This document shows, one piece after another, positions 28,303-38,040 of a stretch of 64,000 nt of DNA. Source of the DNA: Chelativorans intermedius (GTDB lineage Bacteria; Pseudomonadota; Alphaproteobacteria; Rhizobiales; Rhizobiaceae); the NCBI RefSeq assembly GCF_025398255.1, contig NZ_JAODNW010000015.1, forward strand, positions 1 through 64,000, written 5' to 3'. The translations under genes and the position numbers were made by a program. Below the pieces are notes generated by a model, which was not told where the DNA came from, did no database searches, and saw only the letters and a program-made list of their open reading frames with translations. Every line of letters begins with the position of its first letter. Within the stretch, counting starts at the first letter, position 1.

Positions 28303-29270
28303 GCCGGTCGATGCTGACCATCTCCGCCGAACAGATCGATCACTGTCTGACCCATGAGGGCCTTGTCGAGACCCTTCGGGCGGCCTTCCGCGCCGGGGCC
28401 GTGCAGCCCGTGCGCCATCACCACACGATCGAACGGGCGAAGGGCAGCGTCAGCACCCTGCTCCTGATGCCCGCCTGGAGCGACTTCAGCGCCGAGGAGG
28501 GCGACGGCCATATCGGCGTGAAGGTCGTGACCGTTTCGCCGGACAACAACGCCATCGGCAAGCCCGCGGTGATGGGGATCTATCTGCTCATGGACGGCAA
28601 GACCGGCGAGCCGCAGGCGCTGATCGACGGCCAGCGGCTGACGCTGTGGCGCACGGCCTGCGCCTCGGCCCTTGCCGCCTCCTATCTCGCCCGCGAGGAC
28701 GCAAGCCGCCTGCTCGTCATCGGCGCGGGGGCGCTGGCGCCGCATCTGGTGCGCGCCCACAGGAGCCAGCGGCCGATCCGCGCGGTCAAGATATGGAACC
28801 GCACGCCCGACAATGCCCGCCGGGTGGCCGAGACGCTGCGCGGCGAGGGGCTGGAGGCGGAAGTGACGCAGGATCTCGACGCGGCCGTCTCCTGGGCGCA
28901 CATCGTCACCAGCGCCACGCTGTCCACCGAGCCGCTGGTGCGCGGGGCCGCGCTTTCGCCGGGCACCCATGTGGACCTGGTGGGTGCCTTCACACCCGAT
29001 ATGCGCGAGAGCGACGACGCGGCGCTTTCGCGCGCCTCCGTCTTCGTCGACACCCTGGCCGGGGCCACAAAGGAGGCCGGCGACATCGTGCAGGGCCTGC
29101 GGTCGGGGGCGCTGACGCAGGCCGACATCAAGGCCGACCTCTATGCGCTGACGCGGGGCGAGAAGCCCGGCCGGCAGAGCGGCGAGGAAATCACGCTGTT
29201 CAAATCCGTCGGCGCGGCAATCGAAGATCTGGCCGCGGGCATTGCCGTCTACCGGGCGCTGGCGGGGTGA
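28299..29270 (+). CDS. Ornithine cyclodeaminase/mu-crystallin family protein
   Basis: A 323-residue NAD(P)-dependent enzyme of the ornithine cyclodeaminase/alanine dehydrogenase family. The Rossmann motif is LLVIGAGALAPHLVRAH (near residue 145); other segments are GVKVVTVSPDNNAIGKPAV, LWRTACASALAASYLAR and VDLVGAFTPDMRESDD. Substrate could be ornithine or another imino/amino acid; sequence alone does not decide. Coupled by ATGA to the LapA gene. Confidence 0.85.
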   Translation: MSRSMLTISAEQIDHCLTHEGLVETLRAAFRAGAVQPVRHHHTIERAKGSVSTLLLMPAWSDFSAEEGDGHIGVKVVTVSPDNNAIGKPAVMGIYLLMDGKTGEPQALIDGQRLTLWRTACASALAASYLAREDASRLLVIGAGALAPHLVRAHRSQRPIRAVKIWNRTPDNARRVAETLRGEGLEAEVTQDLDAAVSWAHIVTSATLSTEPLVRGAALSPGTHVDLVGAFTPDMRESDDAALSRASVFVDTLAGATKEAGDIVQGLRSGALTQADIKADLYALTRGEKPGRQSGEEITLFKSVGAAIEDLAAGIAVYRALAG

Positions 29271-29285
29271 GCGGGCCTTTCCCGC

Positions 29286-30035
29286 TCACACGTGCTGGCC
29301 GCCATTGATGTGGATCTCGGCGCCCGTGACGTAGGACGCGCTCTGCGAGCACAGGAAGAAGATCGTATCGGCCACTTCCGCCGTCTGGCCGAGGCGGCGC
29401 AGCGGAATCGATTCCACCAGCTTGTCGGTGCCGGGCGAGAGGATGGATGTCTCGATCTCGCCGGGGGCAATGGCATTGACGCGAATGCCGTAAGGCCCGA
29501 AATCCGCCGCCATCTCGCGCGTCAGCGCGGCGAGCGCGGCCTTGGAGGTGGCATAGGCGGTGCCGGCGAAGGGGTGGACGCGGCTGCCGACGATGGAGGT
29601 GACGTTGACGATGGAGCCGCGGGCTGTGGAGAGCTCCTTGAACAGCCCGCGCGCCAGCATGATGGGGGCGAAGAAGTTCACCTGAAAGACGTCGCGCCAG
29701 ACATGCATGGGCGTGTCGATGGAATTCATGCGCCCGCCGCCTTCCATCTTCGGCGAGATGGCGGCGTTGTTGACCAGCGCATCGAGCCGCCCGCCATTGG
29801 CCGCCAGCCGGTGGCGGATCTCGCCGATGGCGATGCCCACGCCTTCCTGGTCGGAAAGGTCGAGCTGGATGTGGTCGTCGGGCCCGGCCGGCCAGGGACA
29901 ATCCTCCGAGAAGGGTTGCCTGGAGCAGGTGATCACGCGCCAGCCCTCGCGCGAGAAACGCTTCACCGTTGCATGGCCGATGCCCCGGCTTGCGCCCGTC
30001 AGCACCAGCGTCTTTCTGTCGTCGATGTCGCTCAC
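29286..30035 (-). CDS. SDR family oxidoreductase
   Basis: A 249-residue short-chain dehydrogenase/reductase. Cofactor motif TGASRGIG (about residues 14-21), NNAAIS, catalytic Ser in IVNVTSIVGSRV, YATSK with Tyr and Lys, and the GAEIHINGGQHV ending typical of FabG-like SDRs. Substrate unknown. GTG at 30035 is chosen as start because GGGAGAG lies just upstream. Convergent with the cyclodeaminase gene. Confidence 0.88.
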   Translation of the reverse strand: MSDIDDRKTLVLTGASRGIGHATVKRFSREGWRVITCSRQPFSEDCPWPAGPDDHIQLDLSDQEGVGIAIGEIRHRLAANGGRLDALVNNAAISPKMEGGGRMNSIDTPMHVWRDVFQVNFFAPIMLARGLFKELSTARGSIVNVTSIVGSRVHPFAGTAYATSKAALAALTREMAADFGPYGIRVNAIAPGEIETSILSPGTDKLVESIPLRRLGQTAEVADTIFFLCSQSASYVTGAEIHINGGQHV

Positions 30036-30100
30036 CGCGGCTCTCCCATGAAGGTGCTGCCTATGTAATGGCAGAACGGGCGGAATGCGAGGGCCCTTGC

Positions 30101-32158
30101 TCAATTGCCCAGAATGATGTCGACGATGGACAGCGACCGGCGCTCGCGCGCAGCCCCCACCTCGACCGGCGGCACGGGGCGGGCCGCCACGGCCCCCTGC
30201 GGCGCCGGCGCACCGGCCGGACGGGGGCTGCCCGGCAGGGCGGCCACCGGCACGCCCTCATGGGCGGCGACCATGAAGGCGCGCCAGGCGAGGGCCGGCA
30301 GCGAGCCGCCCGTGGCGTCGGTGGGGCTGGCATCGTCATTGCCGAACCACACCCCGGTGACGAGATCGGCGGTGTAGCCGACGAACCAGGCATCGCGCGA
30401 GCCCTGGGTGGTGCCGGTCTTGCCGGCGGCTGGGCGGCCGAAGGCGGCGGCGCGGCCGCTGCCATAGTCGAGGGTGCCGGAGAGCATGGCATTCATCATG
30501 CCCACCACCTCCGGGCTTGCCACGCGCGGCGGGGTGGCGGCCTTGTGCTCGTAGAGCAGCCGGCCGGAGGCGGTGGTGATGCGGCGGATGAAATGAACCT
30601 CCGGCCGCAGGCCGCCATTGGCGAAGGGCACATAGGCCGCCGTCAGCTCCAGCGGCGTGACTTCCGACGTGCCGAGCGCGATGGAGGCATTGGCCCTGAG
30701 GTCCGATTCGATGCCCATGCGGTGGGCGACCTCGACCACCGCCCCGGGCCCCACCTCCTGGACCAGCTGGGCAGCCACGGAGTTGAGCGAGCGGGCCAGC
30801 GCCTCGCCAAGCGTGACGCTGCCATGGTATTTTCCCTTGTAGTTTTCCGGTGCCCACTTGCCGATCCTTACCGGCGCGTCGTTGCGCACGCTTTGCGGGG
30901 TGCGGCCCTGCTCCAGCGCCGCCATGTAGACAAAGGGCTTGAAGGCCGAGCCGGGCTGGCGGCGCGCCTCGGAGGCCCTGTCGAACTGGCTGTTGGCGTA
31001 GTCGTAGCCGCCCACCATGGCGCGCACCGCGCCCGAGGCGTCGATGGAGACGAGCGCGCCCTGGGTGACGTGCAGCGCCCTGCCCTTCTCGTCGATGAGC
31101 GATCGGATCGTCTTTTCCGCCACCTTCTGCAGGCGGAGATCCACCGTGGTATGGACGACGATGTCCTCCTCGATGGCGCCGACCAGGGAAGGCAGCTCCT
31201 CCATCACGCGGTCGGCCACATAATGCTGCGATCCCGTCCAGTAGGTTGCGGCGCGGGTGGCGGGGGTGCTGAGGGCGGCGGCAAACTGGCTGTCGCCGAT
31301 CATGCCCTGCTCGCGCATCGCGGCGAGCACGACCTGGGCGCGCTCCTCCGCGGCGCGGGGATCGCGCGCCGGGGAAAGCCGCGACGGCGCCTTGAGAAGC
31401 CCGGCCAGGAGGGCCGCCTCGGCGAGCGTCACCTCGTGGGCGGGCTTGTTGAAGTAGCGTCGGGCCGCGGCCTCCACGCCGTAGGCGCCGGAGCCGAAAT
31501 AGACGCGGTTCAGATACATCTCCAGAATCTGGTTCTTGGAGTATTTCTGCTCCATCCACAGCGCAAGCAGCACCTCCTGCACCTTGCGCTCGATCGTGCG
31601 GTCGGGCTCCAGGAACAGGTTCTTGGCCAGCTGCTGGGTGATGGTGGAACCGCCCTGGGCGATGCGGCCCTTCATCAGATTCTCCACCATGGCGCGGGCA
31701 AGGCCGATGGGATCCACCCCCCAGTGGGAATAGAAGCGCCGGTCCTCGATGGCGATGACGGCCTGCGGGATGTAGGGCGACATCTCGTGCAGGCCCACGG
31801 CCTCGCCGCCGGTCAATCCGCGATTGCCGATGAGCCGCCCCTCGGCGGAGACGATCTTCACGTTGGGCGGCCGGTCGGGGATGGCCCAGGTGGTGGCGCT
31901 CGGCATCTGGGCGCCGTAGAAGGCGGCGACGGCGACGCCGGCAATGCCCGCCCACAGGGCCAGGACCAGCGACCAGTAGAGGACGCCGCGCAGAAAGCCG
32001 AAAAAGCCGCGCCGCCGGCCACCGCGGCGCGCCCGGGCGCGCCCGGCCGGCCCGGCGCGACGGGGGCGCGCGGACGCGGCGGCCCGCTTCGGCGCCGACG
32101 CGCCGAAGGTGGGCTCGACACGGGTCTGACCGCGCCTTGTCTGCCTGCGCCTGGCCAT
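30101..32158 (-). CDS. Class A penicillin-binding protein (PBP1 type)
   Basis: A 685-residue bifunctional peptidoglycan synthase. A basic cytoplasmic leader (residues 1-50) precedes one membrane helix, then the GT51 glycosyltransferase domain (EDRRFYSHWGVDP, RIAQGGSTITQQLAKNLFL, KVQEVLLALWME) and the transpeptidase domain with SAFK (QPGSAFKPFVY), SLN and KTGTTQGSRDAWF motifs. The C-terminal Pro/Ala-rich tail is likely disordered. Start 32158 has GGAGGT 10 bases upstream. Residue pattern is of the MrcB/PbpC-like compact class rather than the longer PBP1a. Confidence 0.93.
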   Translation of the reverse strand: MARRRQTRRGQTRVEPTFGASAPKRAAASARPRRAGPAGRARARRGGRRRGFFGFLRGVLYWSLVLALWAGIAGVAVAAFYGAQMPSATTWAIPDRPPNVKIVSAEGRLIGNRGLTGGEAVGLHEMSPYIPQAVIAIEDRRFYSHWGVDPIGLARAMVENLMKGRIAQGGSTITQQLAKNLFLEPDRTIERKVQEVLLALWMEQKYSKNQILEMYLNRVYFGSGAYGVEAAARRYFNKPAHEVTLAEAALLAGLLKAPSRLSPARDPRAAEERAQVVLAAMREQGMIGDSQFAAALSTPATRAATYWTGSQHYVADRVMEELPSLVGAIEEDIVVHTTVDLRLQKVAEKTIRSLIDEKGRALHVTQGALVSIDASGAVRAMVGGYDYANSQFDRASEARRQPGSAFKPFVYMAALEQGRTPQSVRNDAPVRIGKWAPENYKGKYHGSVTLGEALARSLNSVAAQLVQEVGPGAVVEVAHRMGIESDLRANASIALGTSEVTPLELTAAYVPFANGGLRPEVHFIRRITTASGRLLYEHKAATPPRVASPEVVGMMNAMLSGTLDYGSGRAAAFGRPAAGKTGTTQGSRDAWFVGYTADLVTGVWFGNDDASPTDATGGSLPALAWRAFMVAAHEGVPVAALPGSPRPAGAPAPQGAVAARPVPPVEVGAARERRSLSIVDIILGN

Positions 32159-32328
32159 GCGCGCAACCACCTCCGATCCGCCGCCGGCAGGGCGGCCCCC
32201 TGTTGCGACGCACGCTAACGGGGGCTGTTTAAGGGGCCGTTAAGCCTCGCCGCACGCCGTGCATGCATCTTAACCGTTGCATGGGACGGCCGCGCTATGC
32301 TGCTGCGCGAAACGGCAAGGGGGCAGCC

Positions 32329-33441
32329 ATGCAGGAACCGATGAACGCCACCGCGCAGGCGCGTGTCGACTGGGTCGATGCCGCGAAGGGCCTGTGCATC
32401 ATCATGGTCGTCATGATGCATTCCACGCTGGGCGTGGAGCTCGCCACCGGGCAGGAGGGCTTCATGCACGCGCTGGTGGCCTTTGCGCGGCCGTTCCGCA
32501 TGCCGGACTTCTTCCTGATCTCCGGGCTTTTCCTGGGGCTTGTGATCGACAGGCCGTGGCGGCGCTTTCTCGACCGCCGGGTGGTGCATTTCGCCTATTT
32601 CTATGTCCTGTGGCTGACCATCCAGTTCGTCTTCAAGGCGCCGGCCATCGCCATGGAAGAGGGCTGGCGCGCCGCACTCCATGCCTATCTCCTCGCCTAT
32701 GTGGAGCCATTCGGCACACTTTGGTTCATCTATCTGCTGCCGGTGTTCTTCGTCTTCACGCGGCTCATCAGGGGGCTTCCCGTCTGGCTGGTCTTCGCCG
32801 GGGCGGCGGTCCTGGAGGCGCTGCCCATCCACACCGGATCGGTGCTCATCGACGAGTTCTGCGCCCGCTACGTCTATCTCTTCGCGGGATATGCCTTCGC
32901 GCGCCACGTCTTTGCCTTTGCGGCCTGGGTGCGGTCGCGGCCCGGCGTCTTCGCGGGGCTCGCGCTCGTTTGGGCGCTCGTCCACGGAACGCTGGTCTTC
33001 ACCCCCGCGCCGGCCGGCCTTGCGGCCTGGCTGCAGCCCGATCCCGGCCATTCCGGCGCCACCGGCGGGCTGTCGGAGCTGCCGCTCGTCTCGCTCCTGC
33101 TGGGGCTGGCGGGCGCGGCCTTCATCGTCGGCGCGGCCGCGCTGCTGTCGCTTGCCAGGCCGATGCGCTGGCTCACGTGGCTCGGGGCGCATTCCATCGT
33201 CGTCTATCTCGCCTTCTTCCTGCCGATGGCGGCGACGCGCGTGCTTCTTCTGAAGAGCGGGCTCATAGGCGATGTCGGGGCGATGTCGCTCATCGTCACG
33301 CTGGCCGGGGTGACGGGGCCCGTCGTGCTCTACGGCCTGGTGCAATGGACGGGCAAGGGCCGCTTCCTGTTCGAGCGGCCGGCATGGGCGCGCATCGAGC
33401 GGCCGGCCACCGCACGGCCGGCGGCCGCGGCGGCGCAATAG
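32329..33441 (+). CDS. Acyltransferase 3 family membrane protein
   Basis: A 370-residue polytopic inner-membrane protein with about ten helices. The N-terminal RVDWVDAAKGLCIIMVVMMHST with the invariant His, and FRMPDFFLISGLFLG, match the acyltransferase-3 family that O-acylates surface sugars or lipids. Substrate unknown; OpgC-like proteins look similar. Start 32329 is supported by AAGGGGG 6 bases upstream. Confidence 0.85.
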   Translation: MQEPMNATAQARVDWVDAAKGLCIIMVVMMHSTLGVELATGQEGFMHALVAFARPFRMPDFFLISGLFLGLVIDRPWRRFLDRRVVHFAYFYVLWLTIQFVFKAPAIAMEEGWRAALHAYLLAYVEPFGTLWFIYLLPVFFVFTRLIRGLPVWLVFAGAAVLEALPIHTGSVLIDEFCARYVYLFAGYAFARHVFAFAAWVRSRPGVFAGLALVWALVHGTLVFTPAPAGLAAWLQPDPGHSGATGGLSELPLVSLLLGLAGAAFIVGAAALLSLARPMRWLTWLGAHSIVVYLAFFLPMAATRVLLLKSGLIGDVGAMSLIVTLAGVTGPVVLYGLVQWTGKGRFLFERPAWARIERPATARPAAAAAQ

Positions 33442-33452
33442 CCGCGCCCGCC

Positions 33453-34073
33453 TCAGCTGTGGGCGAAGATGTCCACGTCCTCCCAGCCCATCAGGTCGAG
33501 CCTGGCGCGGGTGGGCAGGAAGCGGAAGCACGCCTCCGCCTCGCCGGTGCGCCTTTCCCGCTCAAGGCGCGCTGTCAGCGCATCGCGCAGGCGGTGGAGA
33601 TGGAGCACGTCGGAGGCGGCGTATTCGAGCTGCTCCTGCGACAGCTCTTCCGCCGCCCAGTCGGAGGATTGCTGCACCTTGGAAAGGCTGACGCCCAGAA
33701 GCTCCGCGCAGACGTCCTTCAGCCCGTGGCGGTCCGTATAGGTGCGGGTGAGCCGCGAGGCGATCTTGGTGCAGAAGACGGGCTGCGGCATGACGCCGAA
33801 GGCGTGATAGAGAACCGCAAGGTCGAAACGCGCATAGTGGAACAGCTTGGTGATGCGCCGGTTGCGCAGGAGCGCCGCCAGGTTGGGCGCCCGCTTCTGC
33901 CCGGCGGCGATCTGCACCACGTCGGCCGTCCCGTCGCCGGGCGACAGCTGCACCACGCAGAGCCGGTCGCGATGCGGCTTGAGCCCCAGGGTCTCCGTGT
34001 CGACGGCCACTGCATCGACACCCTCGTAGCGGGCGAGGTCCGGCAGGTCGTGCCGATGGAAGCGGATGGTCAT
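33453..34073 (-). CDS. rnd: Ribonuclease D (short, no HRDC domain)
   Basis: A 206-residue 3'-5' exonuclease of the DEDDy superfamily acting on tRNA and other RNA. Catalytic acids appear in AVAVDTETLGL (DxE), FHYARFDLAVL and the late YAASDVLHLHRL with Tyr. The HRDC domains of E. coli RNase D are missing, as is common in rhizobia. Its start overlaps the M20 peptidase stop. Confidence 0.88.
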   Translation of the reverse strand: MTIRFHRHDLPDLARYEGVDAVAVDTETLGLKPHRDRLCVVQLSPGDGTADVVQIAAGQKRAPNLAALLRNRRITKLFHYARFDLAVLYHAFGVMPQPVFCTKIASRLTRTYTDRHGLKDVCAELLGVSLSKVQQSSDWAAEELSQEQLEYAASDVLHLHRLRDALTARLERERRTGEAEACFRFLPTRARLDLMGWEDVDIFAHS

Positions 34074-35461
34074 TGCCGCCCTCCCCTTGCCAGCGCGGCA
34101 AGAATGCGCGCCCAGGAGCGCTGGCCCTTGTGGAAGGAGGACAGCTCATACTTTTCATTGGGCGAGTGAATGCGGTCGTCGGGCAGGCCGAAGCCAACGA
34201 GCAGCGACTCCATGCCGAGAAGGCGCTGGAAATCGCCGACGATGGGAATGGAGCCGCCCATGGCGATGGACACGGCGGGGCGGCCCCACTCCTGCGTCAG
34301 CGCCGCCTCGGCCGTCTTGACCATCGGCGAATCGTAGGAAAGCTGGATGGCCGGCGAACCGCCATGGGGCGCAAACGACACCGAGCAGTCGGCGGGGATG
34401 CGCGCGCGCACGAAATCGCGGAAGGCGGCGCGGATCTTCTCCGGATCCTGGCGGTGCACCAGGCGGAAGGAGACCTTGGCCGAAGCCTGGGCGGGAATCA
34501 CGGTCTTGAAGCCCTCGCCCGTGTAGCCGCCGACGATGCCGTTGAACTCGGCCGTCGGGCGCGCCCAGATCAGCTCGAGCGGAGAGCGCCCCGTCTCGCC
34601 GGCAGGCACGGACAGGCCGATGGGTCCGAGCAGGCTTTCGGGCGTGCGGCCCAGCGCTTCCCAGCTTTTCAGGATGTCGGGCGGCGTCTCCTCCACCCCG
34701 TCATAGAAGCCGGGGATGGTGACACGGCCATTCCCGTCGTGCATGTCGGCGAGCACGCGGGCGAGAATGCGGATGGGGTTGGCCGCAAGACCGCCGAAGA
34801 AGCCCGAATGCAGGTCTCGGTCGGCGGCCCTCACCGTCACCTCCTCGCCGACGAGGCCGCGCAGGCCGACGCAGATGGCCGGCGTCTCGCGGTCCCACAT
34901 GCCGGTGTCGCAGACGAGCGCGAAATCGGCTTTCAGCTCTCCGGCATGTTTCTCGAGGAAGGGGCGGAGGGAGGGCGAGCCCGACTCCTCCTCGCCCTCG
35001 AAGAGGATGGAGACGCGGCAGGGAAGCCTGCCATGCACCGCTTTGTAGGCCCGGCATGCCTCCACGAAGGTCATAAGCTGGCCCTTGTCGTCGGAGGCGC
35101 CGCGCCCGGTGATGACCTTGCGCCCCGGCTCCACTTCCTTCAGCGCAGGGGCGAAGGGATCGTCCTCCCACAGCTCCAGCGGGTCCACCGGCTGCACGTC
35201 GTAATGGCCGTAGAAGAGCACATGCGGCCCCTCGCCCTCATGATGGGCGACCACCATCGGGTGGCCGGCCGTCTCGCGCACATCCGCGGCGAAGCCGATG
35301 GAGCGCAGATCCGCCGCCAGCCACTCGGCCGCCCTGCGGCACTCCGGCGCGAAGGCGGGATCGGTGGAGATGGAACGGATGGCCAGGAGGGCGAACAGGC
35401 GCTCCAGGCTCTCGTCGAGCGAGGCGTCGAGGCGGTCGAGCACGGGCGCGACATCGGACAT
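34070..35461 (-). CDS. M20 family dipeptidase
   Basis: A 463-residue zinc metallopeptidase of the M20/M28 superfamily. Metal-site motifs: FYGHYDVQPVDP (His/Asp), GRGASDDKGQ (bridging Asp), FEGEEESGSPSL (catalytic Glu pair) and VCDTGMWD. A dimerisation lid lies in the middle. Close to the ArgE/CNDP dipeptidases, cytoplasmic, dipeptide specificity unknown. GGAG precedes the start. It is upstream of rnd and overlaps it (ATGA). Confidence 0.9.
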   Translation of the reverse strand: MSDVAPVLDRLDASLDESLERLFALLAIRSISTDPAFAPECRRAAEWLAADLRSIGFAADVRETAGHPMVVAHHEGEGPHVLFYGHYDVQPVDPLELWEDDPFAPALKEVEPGRKVITGRGASDDKGQLMTFVEACRAYKAVHGRLPCRVSILFEGEEESGSPSLRPFLEKHAGELKADFALVCDTGMWDRETPAICVGLRGLVGEEVTVRAADRDLHSGFFGGLAANPIRILARVLADMHDGNGRVTIPGFYDGVEETPPDILKSWEALGRTPESLLGPIGLSVPAGETGRSPLELIWARPTAEFNGIVGGYTGEGFKTVIPAQASAKVSFRLVHRQDPEKIRAAFRDFVRARIPADCSVSFAPHGGSPAIQLSYDSPMVKTAEAALTQEWGRPAVSIAMGGSIPIVGDFQRLLGMESLLVGFGLPDDRIHSPNEKYELSSFHKGQRSWARILAALARGGRQ

Positions 35462-35535
35462 GACAGAAGGGCTCCTTGCTTTTTTCCGTCGACGGGCGGG
35501 TTTCCGGACCTGCCGCCGACCATCATGCGGGCATG

Positions 35536-35559
35536 AAAAAGGGCCGCGGACGGCCCTTT
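35536..35559 (-). terminator. Rho-independent terminator after the BMP-family gene
   Basis: AAAGGGCCG / CGGCCCTTT form a perfect 9-bp stem with a CGGA loop at 35538-35559, followed on the minus strand by a T-run (35540-35536). It lies 20 bases after the BMP gene stop and before the peptidase gene. Confidence 0.8.
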
Positions 35560-35579
35560 CCGGCTATCCTGGCTCTGCC

Positions 35580-36578
35580 TTACCAGTAGGGGCAGGAATT
35601 GTCTTCCAGGTAGTTGTGGACCTCGATCTCGCCGGCGATGATCTTTGCCTTGGCCTCCTCGACGGCGGCCTTCATCTCGTCGGTGATGAGCTCTGCATTG
35701 TGTTCGTCGAGGGCATAGCCCACGCCGTTTTCGGCCAGCCCCAGATCCTGGAGGCCATAGGTGAACTCGCCGTTCATGGCGTCCATGAAGGCGTTGTAGA
35801 CGGCCACGTCGACGCCCTTGACCATGGAGGTGAGCACGTGGCCGGGGTGGAGGTAGTTCTGGTTGGCGTCCACGCCGATGCCCAGCTTGCCGGCATCCGC
35901 CGCGGCCTGCAGCACGCCGACGCCCGTGCCGCCGGCGGCATGATAGATCACGTCGGCGCCCTGGTCGATCTGGGTGCGGGCGATCTCGCCGCCCTTGGTC
36001 GGGTCGTTCCATGCCGCCGGCGTATCGCCCGTGTAGTTGCGGATGACGCGGGCATCGGGATCGGCCGCCTTCACGCCGCCCACATAGCCGCACTCGAACT
36101 TGCCGATGAGCGGCACCTGCATGCCGCCTACGAAGCCGACGGTGCCGGTTTCCGACGCCATGGCCGCCAGCATGCCGACGAGCCAGGAGCCCTCATGCTC
36201 CTTGAACGTGACGGAGCGCACATTGGGCTGGTCCACCTTGTCGTCGATGATGGTGAAGTCGACATCGGGATAGTCCGGCGCCACGCGGTTGAGATATTCC
36301 ACCCAGGTGAAGCCGGCCATGACGATGGGGTTGTGGCCGCGCTCCGCGAAACGGCGCAGCGCCTGCTCGCGCTGGGCGTCGTTGGAGATCTCGAACTCGG
36401 CATATTCGATGCCGGTCTCCTCCTTGAAACGCTCCGCGCCCGTATAGGCGAGCTCGTTGAAGGACTTGTCGAACTTGCCGCCCAGATCGTAGAGGACGGC
36501 GGGGGAGAAATCCTCCTGAGCCACGGCCGTGGCGGTCATGGCGGTTGCGGCCAGAAGGCCGAGAACGATACGCTTCAT
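35580..36578 (-). CDS. BMP family ABC transporter substrate-binding protein
   Basis: A 332-residue secreted or periplasmic binding protein of the Bmp/Med/PnrA family, which usually binds purine nucleosides. Signal peptide at residues 1-20 (LGLLAATAMTATAVAQ), then LYDLGGKFDKSFNELAYTGAERF, KEHEGSWLVGMLAAMAS, GFVGGMQVPLIGKFECGY and ADVIYHAAGGTGVGVLQAA. Start 36578 (MKRIVLG) fits the signal peptide; a longer frame adds a non-signal leader. No permease or ATPase genes adjoin, so this is an orphan binding protein. Confidence 0.9.
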   Translation of the reverse strand: MKRIVLGLLAATAMTATAVAQEDFSPAVLYDLGGKFDKSFNELAYTGAERFKEETGIEYAEFEISNDAQREQALRRFAERGHNPIVMAGFTWVEYLNRVAPDYPDVDFTIIDDKVDQPNVRSVTFKEHEGSWLVGMLAAMASETGTVGFVGGMQVPLIGKFECGYVGGVKAADPDARVIRNYTGDTPAAWNDPTKGGEIARTQIDQGADVIYHAAGGTGVGVLQAAADAGKLGIGVDANQNYLHPGHVLTSMVKGVDVAVYNAFMDAMNGEFTYGLQDLGLAENGVGYALDEHNAELITDEMKAAVEEAKAKIIAGEIEVHNYLEDNSCPYW

Positions 36579-36734
36579 GTGATCCACACCCTGTCGGTTT
36601 CTCTGACACCGGGCAGCCGCGGCGCGGAGCCGCCGCGCGCCTGCCCGCCCGCAGGATTTGCTCCTGCTCGGACGTAATCTGGCATGGGGCGCGTCAAATT
36701 TCACGCGGAAATTTTACCGGGTGGAAAAACCGCC

Positions 36735-37403
36735 TCACGCCCCCGCGCCATCCCCCGCCGGCGCGGCGGGACAGGCGACGCCCGTACCCTGCAGCCCGCA
36801 ATAGCCGTCCGGATTCCTGGCCAGATACTGCTGGTGTTCGGCCTCGGCAAAATAGAAGGGCGGAGCTGGCGCGATCTCCGTCGTCACGGGGCCGCGGCCG
36901 GCCGCCTGAAGCGCTGCGGCATAGGCCGCGCGCGAGGCGCGCGCCTCGGCAAGCTGGGCATCGGTGGGGGCGTAGATCACCGAGCGGTAGGTGGTGCCGA
37001 CATCGTTGCCCTGGCGCATGCCCTGGGTGGGGTCGTGGCCCTCCCAGAACAGCTTCAGCAGCCGGGAGAAGGGCACGGCCCGCGGATCGTAGACCACCAG
37101 GACCACCTCGGCATGGCCGGTCAGCCCGGTCGTCGTCTCGCGGTAGGTGGGGTTCGGCGTCAGCCCGCCGGCAAAGCCTACGGCCGTCACCCACACGCCC
37201 TCAACCGGCCAGAACAGGCGCTCGGCGCCCCAGAAGCAGCCCATGCCGAACAGCACGCTCTGCGTGCTTTCCGGGTAGGGGCCCTTGAGCGGGCGGCCAT
37301 TGACGAAATGGGTGCGGGCGGTGGCTATCGGCTCGGCCCGGCCGGGCAGCGCCTCCTGCGGCGTCGGCATCCTGAGCTTCGTTTCGGCGATGTGAAAGAT
37401 CAT
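36735..37403 (-). CDS. msrA: Peptide methionine sulfoxide reductase MsrA
   Basis: A 222-residue repair enzyme reducing methionine-S-sulfoxide. The active-site cysteine is in [16 protein letters not shown] near residue 55; [12 protein letters not shown] and the late [27 protein letters not shown] (resolving cysteines) are typical of the longer type-I MsrA. It lies between the BMP gene and a small membrane-protein gene. Confidence 0.93.
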   Translation of the reverse strand: MIFHIAETKLRMPTPQEALPGRAEPIATARTHFVNGRPLKGPYPESTQSVLFGMGCFWGAERLFWPVEGVWVTAVGFAGGLTPNPTYRETTTGLTGHAEVVLVVYDPRAVPFSRLLKLFWEGHDPTQGMRQGNDVGTTYRSVIYAPTDAQLAEARASRAAYAAALQAAGRGPVTTEIAPAPPFYFAEAEHQQYLARNPDGYCGLQGTGVACPAAPAGDGAGA

Positions 37404-37421
37404 GGAACCGTCTCCCGGTGC

Positions 37422-37739
37422 TCACCATCTGGCGGTGGAAAAAGCCTCTGCCCGCTCCCGCCGATGCCCGCCCATATAGAGCAGGAGCGCCAGGAGCGCG
37501 AAGACCAGCCATCCCGGCAGGGCGAGAAGGGCGAGCACCACGGGATCCCACACCAGGGGCAGGTGCTGCAGCGCCTCCGCCGCCGCCGCATAGGCGGCGG
37601 GCCAGGCGGCGCGCCAGCTGGCGCCGAGCGGCGTGAACGCCCATTCGGCCGCCGCGATGGAGCGCGTGGCATCGACCACCGCCATGACCACGGCCACCGC
37701 GAGGGCAAACAGCGAAAGCAGACGAAGCAAGAAGCGCAT
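37422..37739 (-). CDS. Small two-helix membrane protein, unknown function
   Basis: A 105-residue protein with a helix at the start (MRFLLRLLSLFALAVAVVMAVVDATRSI) and a second near residues 68-92 (VVLALLALPGWLVFALLALLLYMG), ending in a short basic tail. I do not recognise a named family, though similar PetM/petN-annotated small proteins are frequent next to msrA in rhizobia. Start 37739 has AGGAGGT eight bases upstream. Confidence 0.7.
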   Translation of the reverse strand: MRFLLRLLSLFALAVAVVMAVVDATRSIAAAEWAFTPLGASWRAAWPAAYAAAAEALQHLPLVWDPVVLALLALPGWLVFALLALLLYMGGHRRERAEAFSTARW

Positions 37740-37943
37740 GGCACCTCCTGTAAATGGCGCTGGCTCACCCTGAGATAGGCACATGGACGGCCCTTGGCAA
37801 ATGGCAGGACATGGCCCTGCGCCGCAATTCGCTTGGAAATGGCTGTCGGGAGGCTTGGCATTCGCCCACAATTCGACTAGATGAGCCGCGGACATCGACA
37901 CGATGCCCCAGCGCGGCACCGCCGGATGCGGACGCCGGCGCGC

Positions 37944-38033
37944 GGAGAGGTGGCCGAGTGGTTGAAGGCGCACGCCTGGAACGCGTGTATACGGGAAACC
38001 GTATCGAGGGTTCGAATCCCTCTCTCTCCGCCA
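37944..38033 (+). tRNA. tRNA-Ser(GGA)
   Basis: A 90-nt class II tRNA with encoded CCA. The acceptor stem GGAGAGG pairs with TCTCTCC, the anticodon loop contains GGA, the variable arm is long, as expected for Ser, and the T-loop reads GGTTCGAATCC. Its 3' end is the attachment site of the integrated element. Confidence 0.97.
38018..38033 (+). repeat. attL core repeat
   Basis: CCCTCTCTCTCCGCCA, the last 16 bases of the tRNA gene including CCA; identical to 48173-48188. Integration therefore keeps the tRNA intact. Confidence 0.85.
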
Positions 38034-38040
38034 TGTCCAT